This document shows positions 43,288 to 51,678 of a stretch of DNA of 64,000 bases, piece after piece. Each line of letters begins with the position of its first letter. Position 1 is the first letter of the stretch. The position numbers were made by a program, and so were the translations under genes. Origin of the DNA: CAXBMB01 sp963976695 (GTDB lineage: Bacteria > Pseudomonadota > Alphaproteobacteria > Kiloniellales > DSM-21159); assembly GCA_963976695.1 (NCBI GenBank), contig CAXBMB010000002.1, forward strand, positions 55,124 to 119,123. The letters run 5' to 3'. Under the pieces are notes generated by a model, which was not told the origin of the DNA, made no database searches, and saw only the letters and a list, made by a program, of their open reading frames with translations.

Positions 43288-45102
43288 ATGAATAGGACCC
43301 AGGTGATCAGTCTGCCCTTCGATCAAGCCATCATTATCCTGATTCTCGGCGGCGCGCTGCTGCTCTTCATTTGGGGACGGCTGCGCTATGACCTGGTGGC
43401 GGTGCTGGCGTTGCTCACCGGCGTGTTAACCGGCGTGGTGCCGGCGGACGAGGCCTTCTACGGCTTCGGGCATCCGGCCGTGGTGACCGTGGCGGCGATC
43501 CTGATTCTGTCCCGGGGGCTCAAAGAGTCAGGGGTGATCGAACTGGCCGGCCTGGCGTTGCAGCCGCTCAACAAGCGGCCAACCCTACAGATTGTCGCCC
43601 TGGCCGGCATGACCGCCGCCGCCTCGGCCTTCATGAACAATGTCGGCGCCCTGGCGCTGATGCTGCCGGTGGCCATCCATGCCGCGCAAAAAGCCAAGCG
43701 GCCCGCCAGCCAAGTGCTCATGCCGGTCAGTTTCGCCTCGCTTTTGGGCGGCTTGATTACCCTGATCGGCACGCCGCCGAACATCATCATCGCCAACTTT
43801 CGCACCGCCGAGGTCGGCAGCCCCTTCGGCATGTTCGCCTTCGCCCCGGTAGGGCTGCTGCTGGCGCTGGTCGGGGTCAGCTTTGTCGCCTTGGTGGGCT
43901 GGCGACTGCTGCCCAACCGCCGCTCCGGCGCCGAGGAGACCGCGCGCGCGCCGCTGCTGATAATGGACGACTACATCACCGAGGCGCGTTTGCCCGAAGA
44001 CAGCGACTACGTCGGACAGCGTGTGATCGAGATCGAAAATCTCGGTCACGGCAGCCTTTCGGTGGTCGCCCTGGTGCGAGGCAAGGACCGCATCCTGGCC
44101 CCCAGCGGCTTCTTCCGGCTCAACGCCAACGACATCCTAATTCTGGAATCCGATACCGCCACGCTGCGACAGGTGGTGGAGGAGGCGGGGTTGGAAATGG
44201 TCGGCGCGGCCGAGTTGTCGCAAGAAAATCTCCACTCCGACCGGGTGTCTTTGGTCGAGGCGGTGGTGGCGCCAAACTCGCGGCTGGAGGGGCGCACCGC
44301 CAACGCCATGCGGCTGCACACCCGCTATGGCGTCAATTTGCTGGCCTTGGCGCGCCAAGGGGCGCCGATCCGCGAACGGCTGGGCCAGGTGCGGCTGGCT
44401 GTCGGGGATGTGCTGCTGCTGCACGGCGAGCGGCTGGGCCTGCCCGAGGCGCTGCGCAACCTGGGCTGTCTGCCATTGGCCGAGCGGGGCCTGGAAATCG
44501 GCCTCAACCGGCGCGAAGTCAACCTGCTGCCGCCGAGCATCTTTCTGATCGCCGTCTTGACGGTGGTCGGGGGATTTCTACCGCCGCACATCGCCTTCGT
44601 CGCGGCGGCGGTCGCCACCGTGGTTTTGGGCCGCAACCCGCTACGCGATATTTACGAGGCCATCGACTGGCCGATCGTGGTGCTGCTGGGGGCGATGATC
44701 CCCGTCGGCCTTGCCTTTGACAGCACGGGCGGCAGCGCCACCATCGCCCATCCGATCGTCTTGCTGAAGGACCTGCTGCCGGTCTGGATACTGCTCGGCC
44801 TGCTGATGCTGATCACCATGCTGCTGAGCGACGTCATGAACAACGCCGCCACGGCGATTTTGATGGCGCCGATCGGCGTCACGGTGGCCGAAAGTTTGGG
44901 CGCCAACATCGACCCCTTTCTGATGGCCGTGGCGGTCGGCGCCTCCTCCACCTATCTGACGCCGATCGGCCATCAATCCAATCTGCTGGTGATGGGGCCC
45001 GGCGGCTATCGCTTCAGCGACTACTGGCGCATCGGCCTGCCGCTGGACGCGATCATCCTGCTGGTGGGCGTTCCGGCGATCCTGTGGATTTGGCCGGTTT
45101 AA
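43288..45102 (+). CDS. SLC13-family permease with two RCK_C (TrkA-C) domains
   Basis: Membrane transporter of the DASS/SLC13-like group, 604 aa. The N-terminal half has about six helices with MNNVGALALMLPVA and GTPPNIIIANFRT; a soluble middle (about 225-405) carries two TrkA-C/RCK_C regulatory domains; the C-terminal half repeats the helix pattern with SDVMNNAATAILMAPIG and TPIGHQSNLLVMGPGGYRF. The paired NNxG/A and P motifs are typical of this fold. Substrate unknown (dicarboxylate, sulfate or similar). The ATG at 43288 lacks a good ribosome site; a GTG at 43303 with AGGA upstream is an alternative. Confidence 0.88.
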   Translation: MNRTQVISLPFDQAIIILILGGALLLFIWGRLRYDLVAVLALLTGVLTGVVPADEAFYGFGHPAVVTVAAILILSRGLKESGVIELAGLALQPLNKRPTLQIVALAGMTAAASAFMNNVGALALMLPVAIHAAQKAKRPASQVLMPVSFASLLGGLITLIGTPPNIIIANFRTAEVGSPFGMFAFAPVGLLLALVGVSFVALVGWRLLPNRRSGAEETARAPLLIMDDYITEARLPEDSDYVGQRVIEIENLGHGSLSVVALVRGKDRILAPSGFFRLNANDILILESDTATLRQVVEEAGLEMVGAAELSQENLHSDRVSLVEAVVAPNSRLEGRTANAMRLHTRYGVNLLALARQGAPIRERLGQVRLAVGDVLLLHGERLGLPEALRNLGCLPLAERGLEIGLNRREVNLLPPSIFLIAVLTVVGGFLPPHIAFVAAAVATVVLGRNPLRDIYEAIDWPIVVLLGAMIPVGLAFDSTGGSATIAHPIVLLKDLLPVWILLGLLMLITMLLSDVMNNAATAILMAPIGVTVAESLGANIDPFLMAVAVGASSTYLTPIGHQSNLLVMGPGGYRFSDYWRIGLPLDAIILLVGVPAILWIWPV

Positions 45103-45176
45103 GCAAAGCCGCTTCCGCCGGGCAACGACGCAGCGCGGCATTCACCATGGCGCGAAAACCCCGGCTTTGCGCGGGG

Positions 45177-45854
45177 TCACGCCGGAAGGGTCTCGGGCCC
45201 TCGGCTCACCGGCTGGCGAATATCGGTCTGGTGGCGTTCCAACTGGCCGTCGAAGAACCGGAAAAGCGCGTCCTGCGGCACATCCAAGTCCGGGATCTCC
45301 TGCGGCGCCAGCTTGCTGTAGAGGCCGCGCAACAGGCGGCCAACCCCGCCGTGGGCCACCACCACCAAGGGGCGCTCTTCCTCGGCGATGTCGGCGAACC
45401 ACCCCGCCAGCCGGCGCGCCGCCACCGCGTAGCTTTCACCGTCCGGCGGCGCCTGGCGCCAGCGGTCGGCTTGCCGGGCGGCCCAAAGCTCGGGCGACAA
45501 CCGGGCAATCTCGCCGTAGGCCAGCCCCTCCCACTGTCCAAAGGAGAGTTCCTGCAGCCTTGGCTCGTACTCCGCCAAGGCCAGATCCAACCCTGCCGCC
45601 TCGGCCACCAGGGCGGCGGTTCGGCGGGTCCGATCCAGCGGGGAGACCAAAAACCGCGGCGTCCGGGCCTCGCGCTGGAGCAGCGGCCGCAGACAGTGCC
45701 CCATGGCGCGCGCCTGCGCCTCGCCCAGCGGGGTCAGATCAGAATTGAGCCGTCCCTGCAAGCGGCGCGCCCGGTTCCAAAGCGTCTCCCCATGGCGCAG
45801 CAAATAGATCGGCCCCCGATGGGCCGGAAGCTGCAAGATTGAGTCGGCTGTCAT
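45177..45854 (-). CDS. Histidine phosphatase family protein (phosphoglycerate mutase-like)
   Basis: 225 aa. The phospho-His motif LLRHGETLWN starts near residue 18, with VSPLDRTRRTA, the Glu-containing LQELSFGQWEG and the second His in VVVAHGGVGRLLRG. This matches small-molecule phosphatases of the GpmB/CobC type; the substrate is open. Its ATG overlaps the end of the upstream MaoC gene as ATGA, so the two are coupled. It is convergent with the permease gene. Confidence 0.9.
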   Translation of the reverse strand: MTADSILQLPAHRGPIYLLRHGETLWNRARRLQGRLNSDLTPLGEAQARAMGHCLRPLLQREARTPRFLVSPLDRTRRTAALVAEAAGLDLALAEYEPRLQELSFGQWEGLAYGEIARLSPELWAARQADRWRQAPPDGESYAVAARRLAGWFADIAEEERPLVVVAHGGVGRLLRGLYSKLAPQEIPDLDVPQDALFRFFDGQLERHQTDIRQPVSRGPETLPA

Positions 45855-46390
45855 GGCCGCTGCCCGCCTGCGCCATCGCCGGCCGGCGGCGCCGACCGGC
45901 GCTTGAAGATATGGGTGCAGCGGTAGGTCAACACCACGTCGCCATTCTGGCGACGGGTTTCATAGGCCAGCACCGCAATCCCCCGGTCGGGTTTCGAGCG
46001 GGAGGCGCGCAGCTCTAACACCTCGGCCACCACATGCAGGGTGTCATCCGGGCGAACCGGCTGCAGCCAGCGCAGTTCATCCAACCCCGGTGATCCCAGC
46101 GAACAGGCGTTGATGATCTTTTCCTGATAGAACAGCCGAAACCCGATGATCAAGGTCTGAAAGCCGCTGGCGATAAGACCGTCGTACCCCCAATCCGCCG
46201 CCGCGACCTTATCCAGGTGAAACGGCTGCGGGTCGTAGGTCCAGGCGAAATCAAGGATCTGCGCCTCGGTCAGCGTTGCGCCCCGGGTGGTGAAGGTCTG
46301 GCCGACCTCGAAATCATCAAAGTAGTAGTCGCCGCCGACCTGGCGGCGGGGGGCGGGGGTCGGTTGATGGTGCAGCGGCGTTTCAGTCAC
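45851..46390 (-). CDS. MaoC-family dehydratase
   Basis: Single hot-dog R-specific hydratase-like protein. It has GDYYFDDFEVGQTF, DPQPFHLD (catalytic Asp and His), GLIASGFQTLIIGFRL and ELRWLQPVRPDDTL, all typical of MaoC proteins. I start at the GTG at 46390 (179 aa). The frame is open to a GTG at 46474, which would place nine consecutive G (46391-46399, a C run in the coding strand) inside the gene. AGGAG lies about 12 nt before 46390. Substrate unknown. It is coupled to the downstream histidine phosphatase gene. Confidence 0.85.
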   Translation of the reverse strand: MTETPLHHQPTPAPRRQVGGDYYFDDFEVGQTFTTRGATLTEAQILDFAWTYDPQPFHLDKVAAADWGYDGLIASGFQTLIIGFRLFYQEKIINACSLGSPGLDELRWLQPVRPDDTLHVVAEVLELRASRSKPDRGIAVLAYETRRQNGDVVLTYRCTHIFKRRSAPPAGDGAGGQRP

Positions 46391-46627
46391 GGGGGGGGGC
46401 TTCTCCTGGGCAAACGGTTGCTTTGGGTCCTTTGGCTTGTGATCGGCTGGGAAAGAAGCGCGGCGCGCTGTCACGCCGCCGACTCACCCTCGCCGACTCA
46501 CCCTCCGGCCCCTAAAGCGCCTCACCCGGGAGGATCAGGTCAAGCCCTGTCTTGGCAATGCAGCCATTTCCCCCGCCCGGCCAGGCGTCTGGGGGTGTCT
46601 GGGGGCGTCCAATGACGGCAGAAAACC

Positions 46628-47440
46628 TCAGGCGTCGGCGGGCAGCAAAAGCTGGCCTTCCAGGTACAGCACCGTCTGGCCCCAGAGTCGCACCCGCGCG
46701 CCTTGCAGGTCACAAATCAAGTCGCCGCCACGGCTGGAAACCTGCTGCGCGATCAAGTGGGTCTTGCCCAGCCGGGCCGCCCAATAGGGCACGGTGGTGC
46801 AATGGGCCGAGCCGGTGACAGGGTCCTCGGGAATCCCGGATCCGGGCGCGAAATAGCGTGACACGAAGTCCACCGTGTCGCCGGGGGCGGTCACGATCAG
46901 GCCGTCGGTTTCCAGGGCGGCAATCTTTTCCATGTTCGGGACAACCGCGCGCACCGCCGCTTCGTCGGCCAGCACCGCCATGGCCTTTGTGGCGCGCTGC
47001 ACCCCCTCGGGCGCAAGACCCAGCGCTGCGGCGACCCGGCCTTGGTCGTCCCAGGGCTGGGGTGGGGCAGCGGGAAAGTCCAAGCTATAGCCCTCGCCGT
47101 CGCGCGTCACCACCAGCGGACCGCTTTGGCTGTGGAAGGTGATGGCGTCGGCCTGCGGAGACAACTTGGTAAAGATCACCGACGCGCTGGCCAGGGTGGC
47201 GTGGCCGCAAAGATCGACCTCCACGGCAGGGGTAAACCAACGCAACTCATAGACCGGATGGCTAGCGCTTTGCGCGTCGCGAGCGACAAAAAACGCGGTT
47301 TCCGACAGATTGTTCTCCGCCGCGATCCGCTGCAGTTGGGAATCGGGAAGCCAGCGCGCCAAGGGACAGACCGCAGCCGGATTGCCACCGAACAATCGCT
47401 GGGTGAAGGCGTCAACCTGATAGATCGGCAAGCGAAGCAT
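46628..47440 (-). CDS. PhzF family isomerase-like protein
   Basis: 270 aa of the PhzF/diaminopimelate epimerase fold. It begins MLRLPIYQVDAFTQRLFGGNPAAVCPL (seen as IYQVDAFT, then GGNPAAVCP), with the probable catalytic Glu in NLSETAFF, then VDLCGHATLAS and GIPEDPVTGSAHC. AAGGAAA lies before the ATG at 47440; the upstream in-frame extension is unrelated. Most family members have unknown substrates, and no phenazine genes are nearby. Confidence 0.92.
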   Translation of the reverse strand: MLRLPIYQVDAFTQRLFGGNPAAVCPLARWLPDSQLQRIAAENNLSETAFFVARDAQSASHPVYELRWFTPAVEVDLCGHATLASASVIFTKLSPQADAITFHSQSGPLVVTRDGEGYSLDFPAAPPQPWDDQGRVAAALGLAPEGVQRATKAMAVLADEAAVRAVVPNMEKIAALETDGLIVTAPGDTVDFVSRYFAPGSGIPEDPVTGSAHCTTVPYWAARLGKTHLIAQQVSSRGGDLICDLQGARVRLWGQTVLYLEGQLLLPADA

Positions 47441-47596
47441 GGGCGTTTCCTTGTTGAAAAAAAGCCGCGCGGCGCGGCGACGCCATCGATTGCCGGCTTG
47501 AAAGTCCGGCGAGTGGAAAACCACGGCATGACCGACCTGGCAAGAAGCGCATCGCCACGGCGACCGACCGCAATAGAAAAGGTCGCCGGCTGCTTG

Positions 47597-47917
47597 TCAA
47601 TCCGACAGGCGCGCCAAGCGGCCCCGGTCATCCCGGGTCAAACCGACGTCCTTGAGCGCCTGTGGCGTCAAGCGCGCCAGCCGGCCCTGCTCGTTGTGCC
47701 GTCCCTGCCACGCCAGCAGGCTGGACAGCAGGGCCGACGGGCGCATATTCAGCCGCCCGAGCGCCAATCGGCCGACCCGCTGCTGGCTGGAATCAGCGGA
47801 CTGACGGGCGTCACCGCTATGATCGGACGAACGCTTGTTCAGGGATTGGCCGGGTTTGACCTGACCAAATCCCCAAAACCCGTCCGGGGATAAGCGCTGT
47901 TTTGGAATTGTCACCAT
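47597..47917 (-). CDS. DUF1127 domain protein
   Basis: 106 aa, with a C-terminal DUF1127 domain (LLAWQGRHNEQGRLARLT then ALKDVGLTRDD), a short Arg-rich motif found in many alphaproteobacterial small proteins; some affect RNA turnover and phosphate or carbon metabolism. The N-terminal ~55 residues are of low complexity (Ser/Gln/Arg). It is divergent from a MocR-type regulator, with AT-rich DNA in between, so it may be the regulator's target. Confidence 0.82.
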   Translation of the reverse strand: MVTIPKQRLSPDGFWGFGQVKPGQSLNKRSSDHSGDARQSADSSQQRVGRLALGRLNMRPSALLSSLLAWQGRHNEQGRLARLTPQALKDVGLTRDDRGRLARLSD

Positions 47918-47931
47918 TTTCTCGATCCAAT

Positions 47932-47989
47932 TCGATACAATTTCTCAAACACTTGCCTATTGTCTGTATTGGATTTATATTTGTATCGA
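47932..47989. promoter_or_regulatory. Inverted-repeat operator between the DUF1127 and MocR genes
   Basis: TCGATACAA (47932-47940) and TTGTATCGA (47981-47989) are perfect 9-bp arms, 40 bp apart in an AT-rich divergent spacer. Related half-sites (ATCCAATTC, TGTATTGGAT) lie near them. Divergent direct or inverted sites of this spacing are usual for MocR-type autoregulators. Confidence 0.6.
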
Positions 47990-48018
47990 TTCATTCACCA
48001 AACAATCGAAACATTGCA

Positions 48019-49404
48019 ATGATGACAAGTTGGAACCCGGAGCTGCCGTCGCAGGGCCATCGCTACCAGGCAATTGCCGACGCCCTGGCGCGGGATATTG
48101 ATCAAGGCCTGTTGGCCGCCGGCACCCGGCTGCCGACCCACCGCGATCTGGCGTGGCGGCTGGGGGTGACCGTCGGCACGGTCACCCGCGCCTACGCGGA
48201 GGCCGAGCGGCGCGGGCTGATTGTTGGCGAGGTCGGGCGGGGCACCTACGTCCGGCCGCAAGGCCCGGAGTCGCCGGACCATGTCGGTCGTTTGAGCGGA
48301 TCCAACTCGATGGTCAATCTGGCGGTCAACTGGCCGGCCCAGACCCCCGACAGCCAGGCCATTCCCGCCGCCATCGCCAAGCTGGCCCAGGACAGCGCCG
48401 TGCAGTTTCATTTGGAGTATTGCCACGCCCAGGGGCGCAGAGAACACCAACAAGCCGGCGCGCAGTGGCTGCAAAGCTGCGGGTTGGACTGTCACGACGC
48501 CGAGGTGCTGCCGATCAACGGCGCGCAAAACGGACTGGCCATCGCCTTGGCGGCCCTGGCCCAGCCCAACGATATCGTGTTGACCGAAAAGATCACCTTC
48601 TTCGGGGTAAAGGTCGCCGCCAAGGCCCAGTCTCTCCGCCTCTATGGGGTCGAGATGGACCAGGACGGCCTGCGGCCCGACGCGCTGGATACCGCCTGTC
48701 GCGCCACCGGCGCGAAGATCCTCTACTGCGTGCCCTCGTTTCAAAACCCCACCGCGACGGTGATGTCACAGGCGCGCCGCCTGGCCTTGGCCGAGGTTTG
48801 CCGTCGTCATGGCGTGGCGGTGATCGAAGACGACGTCTACAACATTCCCGGCCAATCTCCCGCGCCGCTGAGCAATCTGCTGCCCGAAAGCGCGGTCTAT
48901 GTCACCTCGCTCAGCAAAAGCGTTTCACCGGGATTGCGGGTCGGTTATCTGAAGGCCCCGGCGCGGAGTCTGGAGCGCATGGCCAGCTGCTTGCGGGCCT
49001 TTGGCACCATGAGCAATGCCTTCATGCATGAAATCGCCGCCCGCTGCATTCGCGATGGAACCGCCACCCGGCTGGCCCACGCCCAGGCGGCCGAGGCCTG
49101 CGGACGGCAAGCCCTGGCGCGCGCGATCTTGCCGCCGGCGCGGGTGAACGGCCATCCGTCATCCTTCCATCTATGGCTACAGCTGCCCGAACCGTGGCGG
49201 AGCGAATCCTTCGCGTCGGCCGCCCTGCGTCACGGGGTCGGCGTGTCGGCGGCGGAAATCTTCGCCGTCGGGCGCGACCCGGTGGTTAACGCGGTTCGGG
49301 TGTGCCTGTCGGCGGCCCGAAATCGCGACGACCTGGGCCGCGCGTTGAAAATCTTGGCCGAGTTGCTGACGCGCGAACCGGATCTGGACTTGCCGGCGCT
49401 GTAA
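48019..49404 (+). CDS. MocR-type GntR/aminotransferase regulator
   Basis: Fusion of an N-terminal GntR winged helix (YQAIADALARDIDQGLLAAG, then LPTHRDLAWRLGVTVGTVTRAYAEAERRG) with a class I aminotransferase-like domain. The PLP lysine is in TSLSKSVSPGLRVGYL, with the PLP-ring Asp in VIEDDVYN and the Asn in NGAQNGLAIAL. 461 aa from the ATG at 48019; a second ATG follows directly. Such proteins sense PLP or amines. Targets are unknown, but the divergent DUF1127 gene and the PhzF gene are candidates. Confidence 0.91.
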   Translation: MMTSWNPELPSQGHRYQAIADALARDIDQGLLAAGTRLPTHRDLAWRLGVTVGTVTRAYAEAERRGLIVGEVGRGTYVRPQGPESPDHVGRLSGSNSMVNLAVNWPAQTPDSQAIPAAIAKLAQDSAVQFHLEYCHAQGRREHQQAGAQWLQSCGLDCHDAEVLPINGAQNGLAIALAALAQPNDIVLTEKITFFGVKVAAKAQSLRLYGVEMDQDGLRPDALDTACRATGAKILYCVPSFQNPTATVMSQARRLALAEVCRRHGVAVIEDDVYNIPGQSPAPLSNLLPESAVYVTSLSKSVSPGLRVGYLKAPARSLERMASCLRAFGTMSNAFMHEIAARCIRDGTATRLAHAQAAEACGRQALARAILPPARVNGHPSSFHLWLQLPEPWRSESFASAALRHGVGVSAAEIFAVGRDPVVNAVRVCLSAARNRDDLGRALKILAELLTREPDLDLPAL

Positions 49405-49430
49405 CCCGGCGCCGCTTGACCGGGCACGGC

Positions 49431-50264
49431 TCAGTTGCCGCCGACCTCGTCGCGTGGGTCGTCGCCTGGGACGACGATGCTGTGCGCGTGATTGAGCGGC
49501 CCCTGCCCGCTGCCATAGCCCGGCGCGGTGATCATCGCCTTGCGAACAAAGGCGCGGGCCCGCGCCACCGCGACGCCCAACGGCAGGCCCTGGGCCAGGC
49601 CGGTCGCCAAGGCGGACGCCAGGGTGCAGCCCGTGCCATGGGTCTCGGTGACGGGCAGGCGCGAATCCTCATACACCGTCAGGCCGTCATCGCTGGCCAG
49701 AACATCGATGATGTTCCTGGTGGTGTCCAGATGGCCACCCTTGAGCAGAACGGCTTTCGACCCAAGCGTCATCAGCATGGTGGCGGCGGCGCGCATATCC
49801 TCGGGGCTGTTGATCTTCATGCCGATCAGCTTTTCCGCTTCCGGCACGTTGGGCGTGATCACGTCGGCGATCAGCGCCATATCCCGGCTGATGATGTTAA
49901 CCGCCTCGGCGGGCAACAAAACCGCCCCGCTCTGCGCCACCATGACCGGGTCAACCACCACCGGAATATCCCGGCAGCGCGCCTTGAGAACCTCCGACAC
50001 CGCTTCGATCACCGGAATGGAATGCAGCATGCCGGTTTTGATCGCATCCGCGCCAATGTCATCCAGACAGGAATGGATCTGCTGCTTGATGAAATCGGGA
50101 TCGACGCCAACCACCCCCTGAACCCCTTGCGTGTTCTGGGCGGTTAGGGCGGTGATCGCGGTCATCGCGTAACCGCCCAACGCGGTAACGGTCTTGATGT
50201 CGGCCTGGATACCCGCGCCACCGCTGCTATCCGATCCTGCAATAATGAGAACGCGTCCCTTCAA
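49431..50264 (-). CDS. thiD: Hydroxymethylpyrimidine/phosphomethylpyrimidine kinase (probable TTG start)
   Basis: Kinase of thiamine pyrimidine synthesis and salvage. It has IIAGSDSSGGAGIQADIKT at the N-terminus, VVVDPVMVAQSG, LLKGGHLD and the anion-hole motif HGTGCTLASALA. No ATG fits the family start. TTG at 50264 (277 aa) has AAGGG 7 nt upstream; the open frame beyond it is unrelated Arg-rich sequence. It lies 187 bp after folP, in the place where many alphaproteobacteria have glmM. Confidence 0.92.
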   Translation of the reverse strand: MKGRVLIIAGSDSSGGAGIQADIKTVTALGGYAMTAITALTAQNTQGVQGVVGVDPDFIKQQIHSCLDDIGADAIKTGMLHSIPVIEAVSEVLKARCRDIPVVVDPVMVAQSGAVLLPAEAVNIISRDMALIADVITPNVPEAEKLIGMKINSPEDMRAAATMLMTLGSKAVLLKGGHLDTTRNIIDVLASDDGLTVYEDSRLPVTETHGTGCTLASALATGLAQGLPLGVAVARARAFVRKAMITAPGYGSGQGPLNHAHSIVVPGDDPRDEVGGN

Positions 50265-50451
50265 GGTCTGCCCTTTTTTGTTGTCCCTTCGCGGAAGGGC
50301 CGATGACGGCCCCCGCGATCCGCCCGATAAACTTCCAGGATACGTCCCACTTTGCCGTCCAATGGTTAAGCTTCTCCAAAGGACCATAAGCGCGCGATCA
50401 ATTAATTGAAACCACGCAAAAACACGCCGCCGCGCCCGACAGCCTCCCCGG

Positions 50452-51492
50452 CTAGCAGGCCTGTCCGCCGCTGTCCATCGCCTGCCAAACCTGCAACGCC
50501 TGAACCGTTTCCGCCACGTCATGCACCCGAAAGAACTGCACGCCGCGCGCCGCGCCGGCCAACACGGCGGCCAGCGATCCCGGCAGACGATCCTTGGGCC
50601 GCGCCGCCGGCGCCAGGCGGCTGATGAAGGACTTCCGGCTCGCGCCGAGCAGCAGCGGACAGCCCAACCCATGCAGCAGGCCCAGGCGGTCGATCAGCTC
50701 CAGGTTATGCGCCAAGCTCTTGCCGAAGCCAATTCCCGGATCAACCGCCAACCGATCCAACGGGATGCCCGCCTCCTGACAGCGCGCCAAGCGGTCGGCC
50801 AGGTAGTCGCGCACCTCCAGACTGACATCGGAATAGCGCGGGTTGCGCTGCATGGTCTGCGGCATGCCCTGCATGTGCATGAGAACCACCGGCAGGCCGG
50901 TCTCCACCGCCACCCGCAGGCTGTCCGGGTCACCGGTCAGCGCCGTGATGTCGTTGATCACCGCGGCCCCGGCCGCCGCGGCGGCGGCCATGACCGCCGC
51001 ATGACGGGTGTCGATCGACACCCTCACCCCTTGGTCGGCCAGCGCCTGGACCACCGGAATCGTCCGGTGCAGCTCCTCCGCCAAACTCACGGCCTCGGCG
51101 CCGGGCCGGGTGGACTCGCCGCCCACGTCCACCAGACAGGCGCCCGCCGCCACCATGGCCAGGCCCTGTTCGATAGCGCGCCCGCTGTCGAAGCGATCCC
51201 CGCCGTCGGAAAAGGAATCCGGTGTCACGTTGATGATGCCCATAACCCGTGGCTGGCTGGTGGCCAGACCGGCGAAGTCGGCGCGCGGACGGGTCAGCGT
51301 CTTAAGCAAACCATCGGCGCCAAAGGGCAAGTCCGACAGCAGGCGGGTTTCGCGCAACGGTTCCTGGCTTTTGCCTTGCCGCAGAAGCACCTCACACGCG
51401 CTGTAGCGCAGCGGGCCGCCCGCCAGCGGCAGATCGCCGGGCTGGGGAATGCGGTGCAGCGCCAGCGGTTGCAATAGGAATTCATCGCTCAT
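50452..51492 (-). CDS. folP: Dihydropteroate synthase
   Basis: Folate pathway enzyme joining pterin pyrophosphate and p-aminobenzoate, the sulfonamide target. The 346-aa protein has an N-terminal extension of about 80 residues, then MGIINVTPDSFSDGG, DVGGESTRPGA, SIDTRHAAVM, INDITAL, DPGIGFGKS and GASRKSFISRL in the family order. The extension is usual in alphaproteobacteria. It follows ftsH on the same strand, separated by a terminator. Confidence 0.95.
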   Translation of the reverse strand: MSDEFLLQPLALHRIPQPGDLPLAGGPLRYSACEVLLRQGKSQEPLRETRLLSDLPFGADGLLKTLTRPRADFAGLATSQPRVMGIINVTPDSFSDGGDRFDSGRAIEQGLAMVAAGACLVDVGGESTRPGAEAVSLAEELHRTIPVVQALADQGVRVSIDTRHAAVMAAAAAAGAAVINDITALTGDPDSLRVAVETGLPVVLMHMQGMPQTMQRNPRYSDVSLEVRDYLADRLARCQEAGIPLDRLAVDPGIGFGKSLAHNLELIDRLGLLHGLGCPLLLGASRKSFISRLAPAARPKDRLPGSLAAVLAGAARGVQFFRVHDVAETVQALQVWQAMDSGGQAC

Positions 51493-51566
51493 GGTAAACT
51501 GCCGTCCTCTTTTCCACGCCCGCCTGCCGTTTCAAAAACCACAAGGGCCTGGATCTGGAAATGACT

Positions 51567-51598
51567 AAAAAGCCCCGCCTGGAAAGACGGGGCTTTTT
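51567..51598. terminator. Bidirectional intrinsic terminator after ftsH
   Basis: AAAAAGCCCCG (51567-51577) pairs with CGGGGCTTTTT (51588-51598), 10-nt loop, with T5 on both strands. It ends the ftsH message and separates folP. Confidence 0.92.
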
Positions 51599-51678
51599 CT
51601 AACACAACGGACGCAACGCCTGCACCGGATCCACGACGGAACCGAAGCGCCCACGCTGCCTTCTCAGTCAATCACGCT

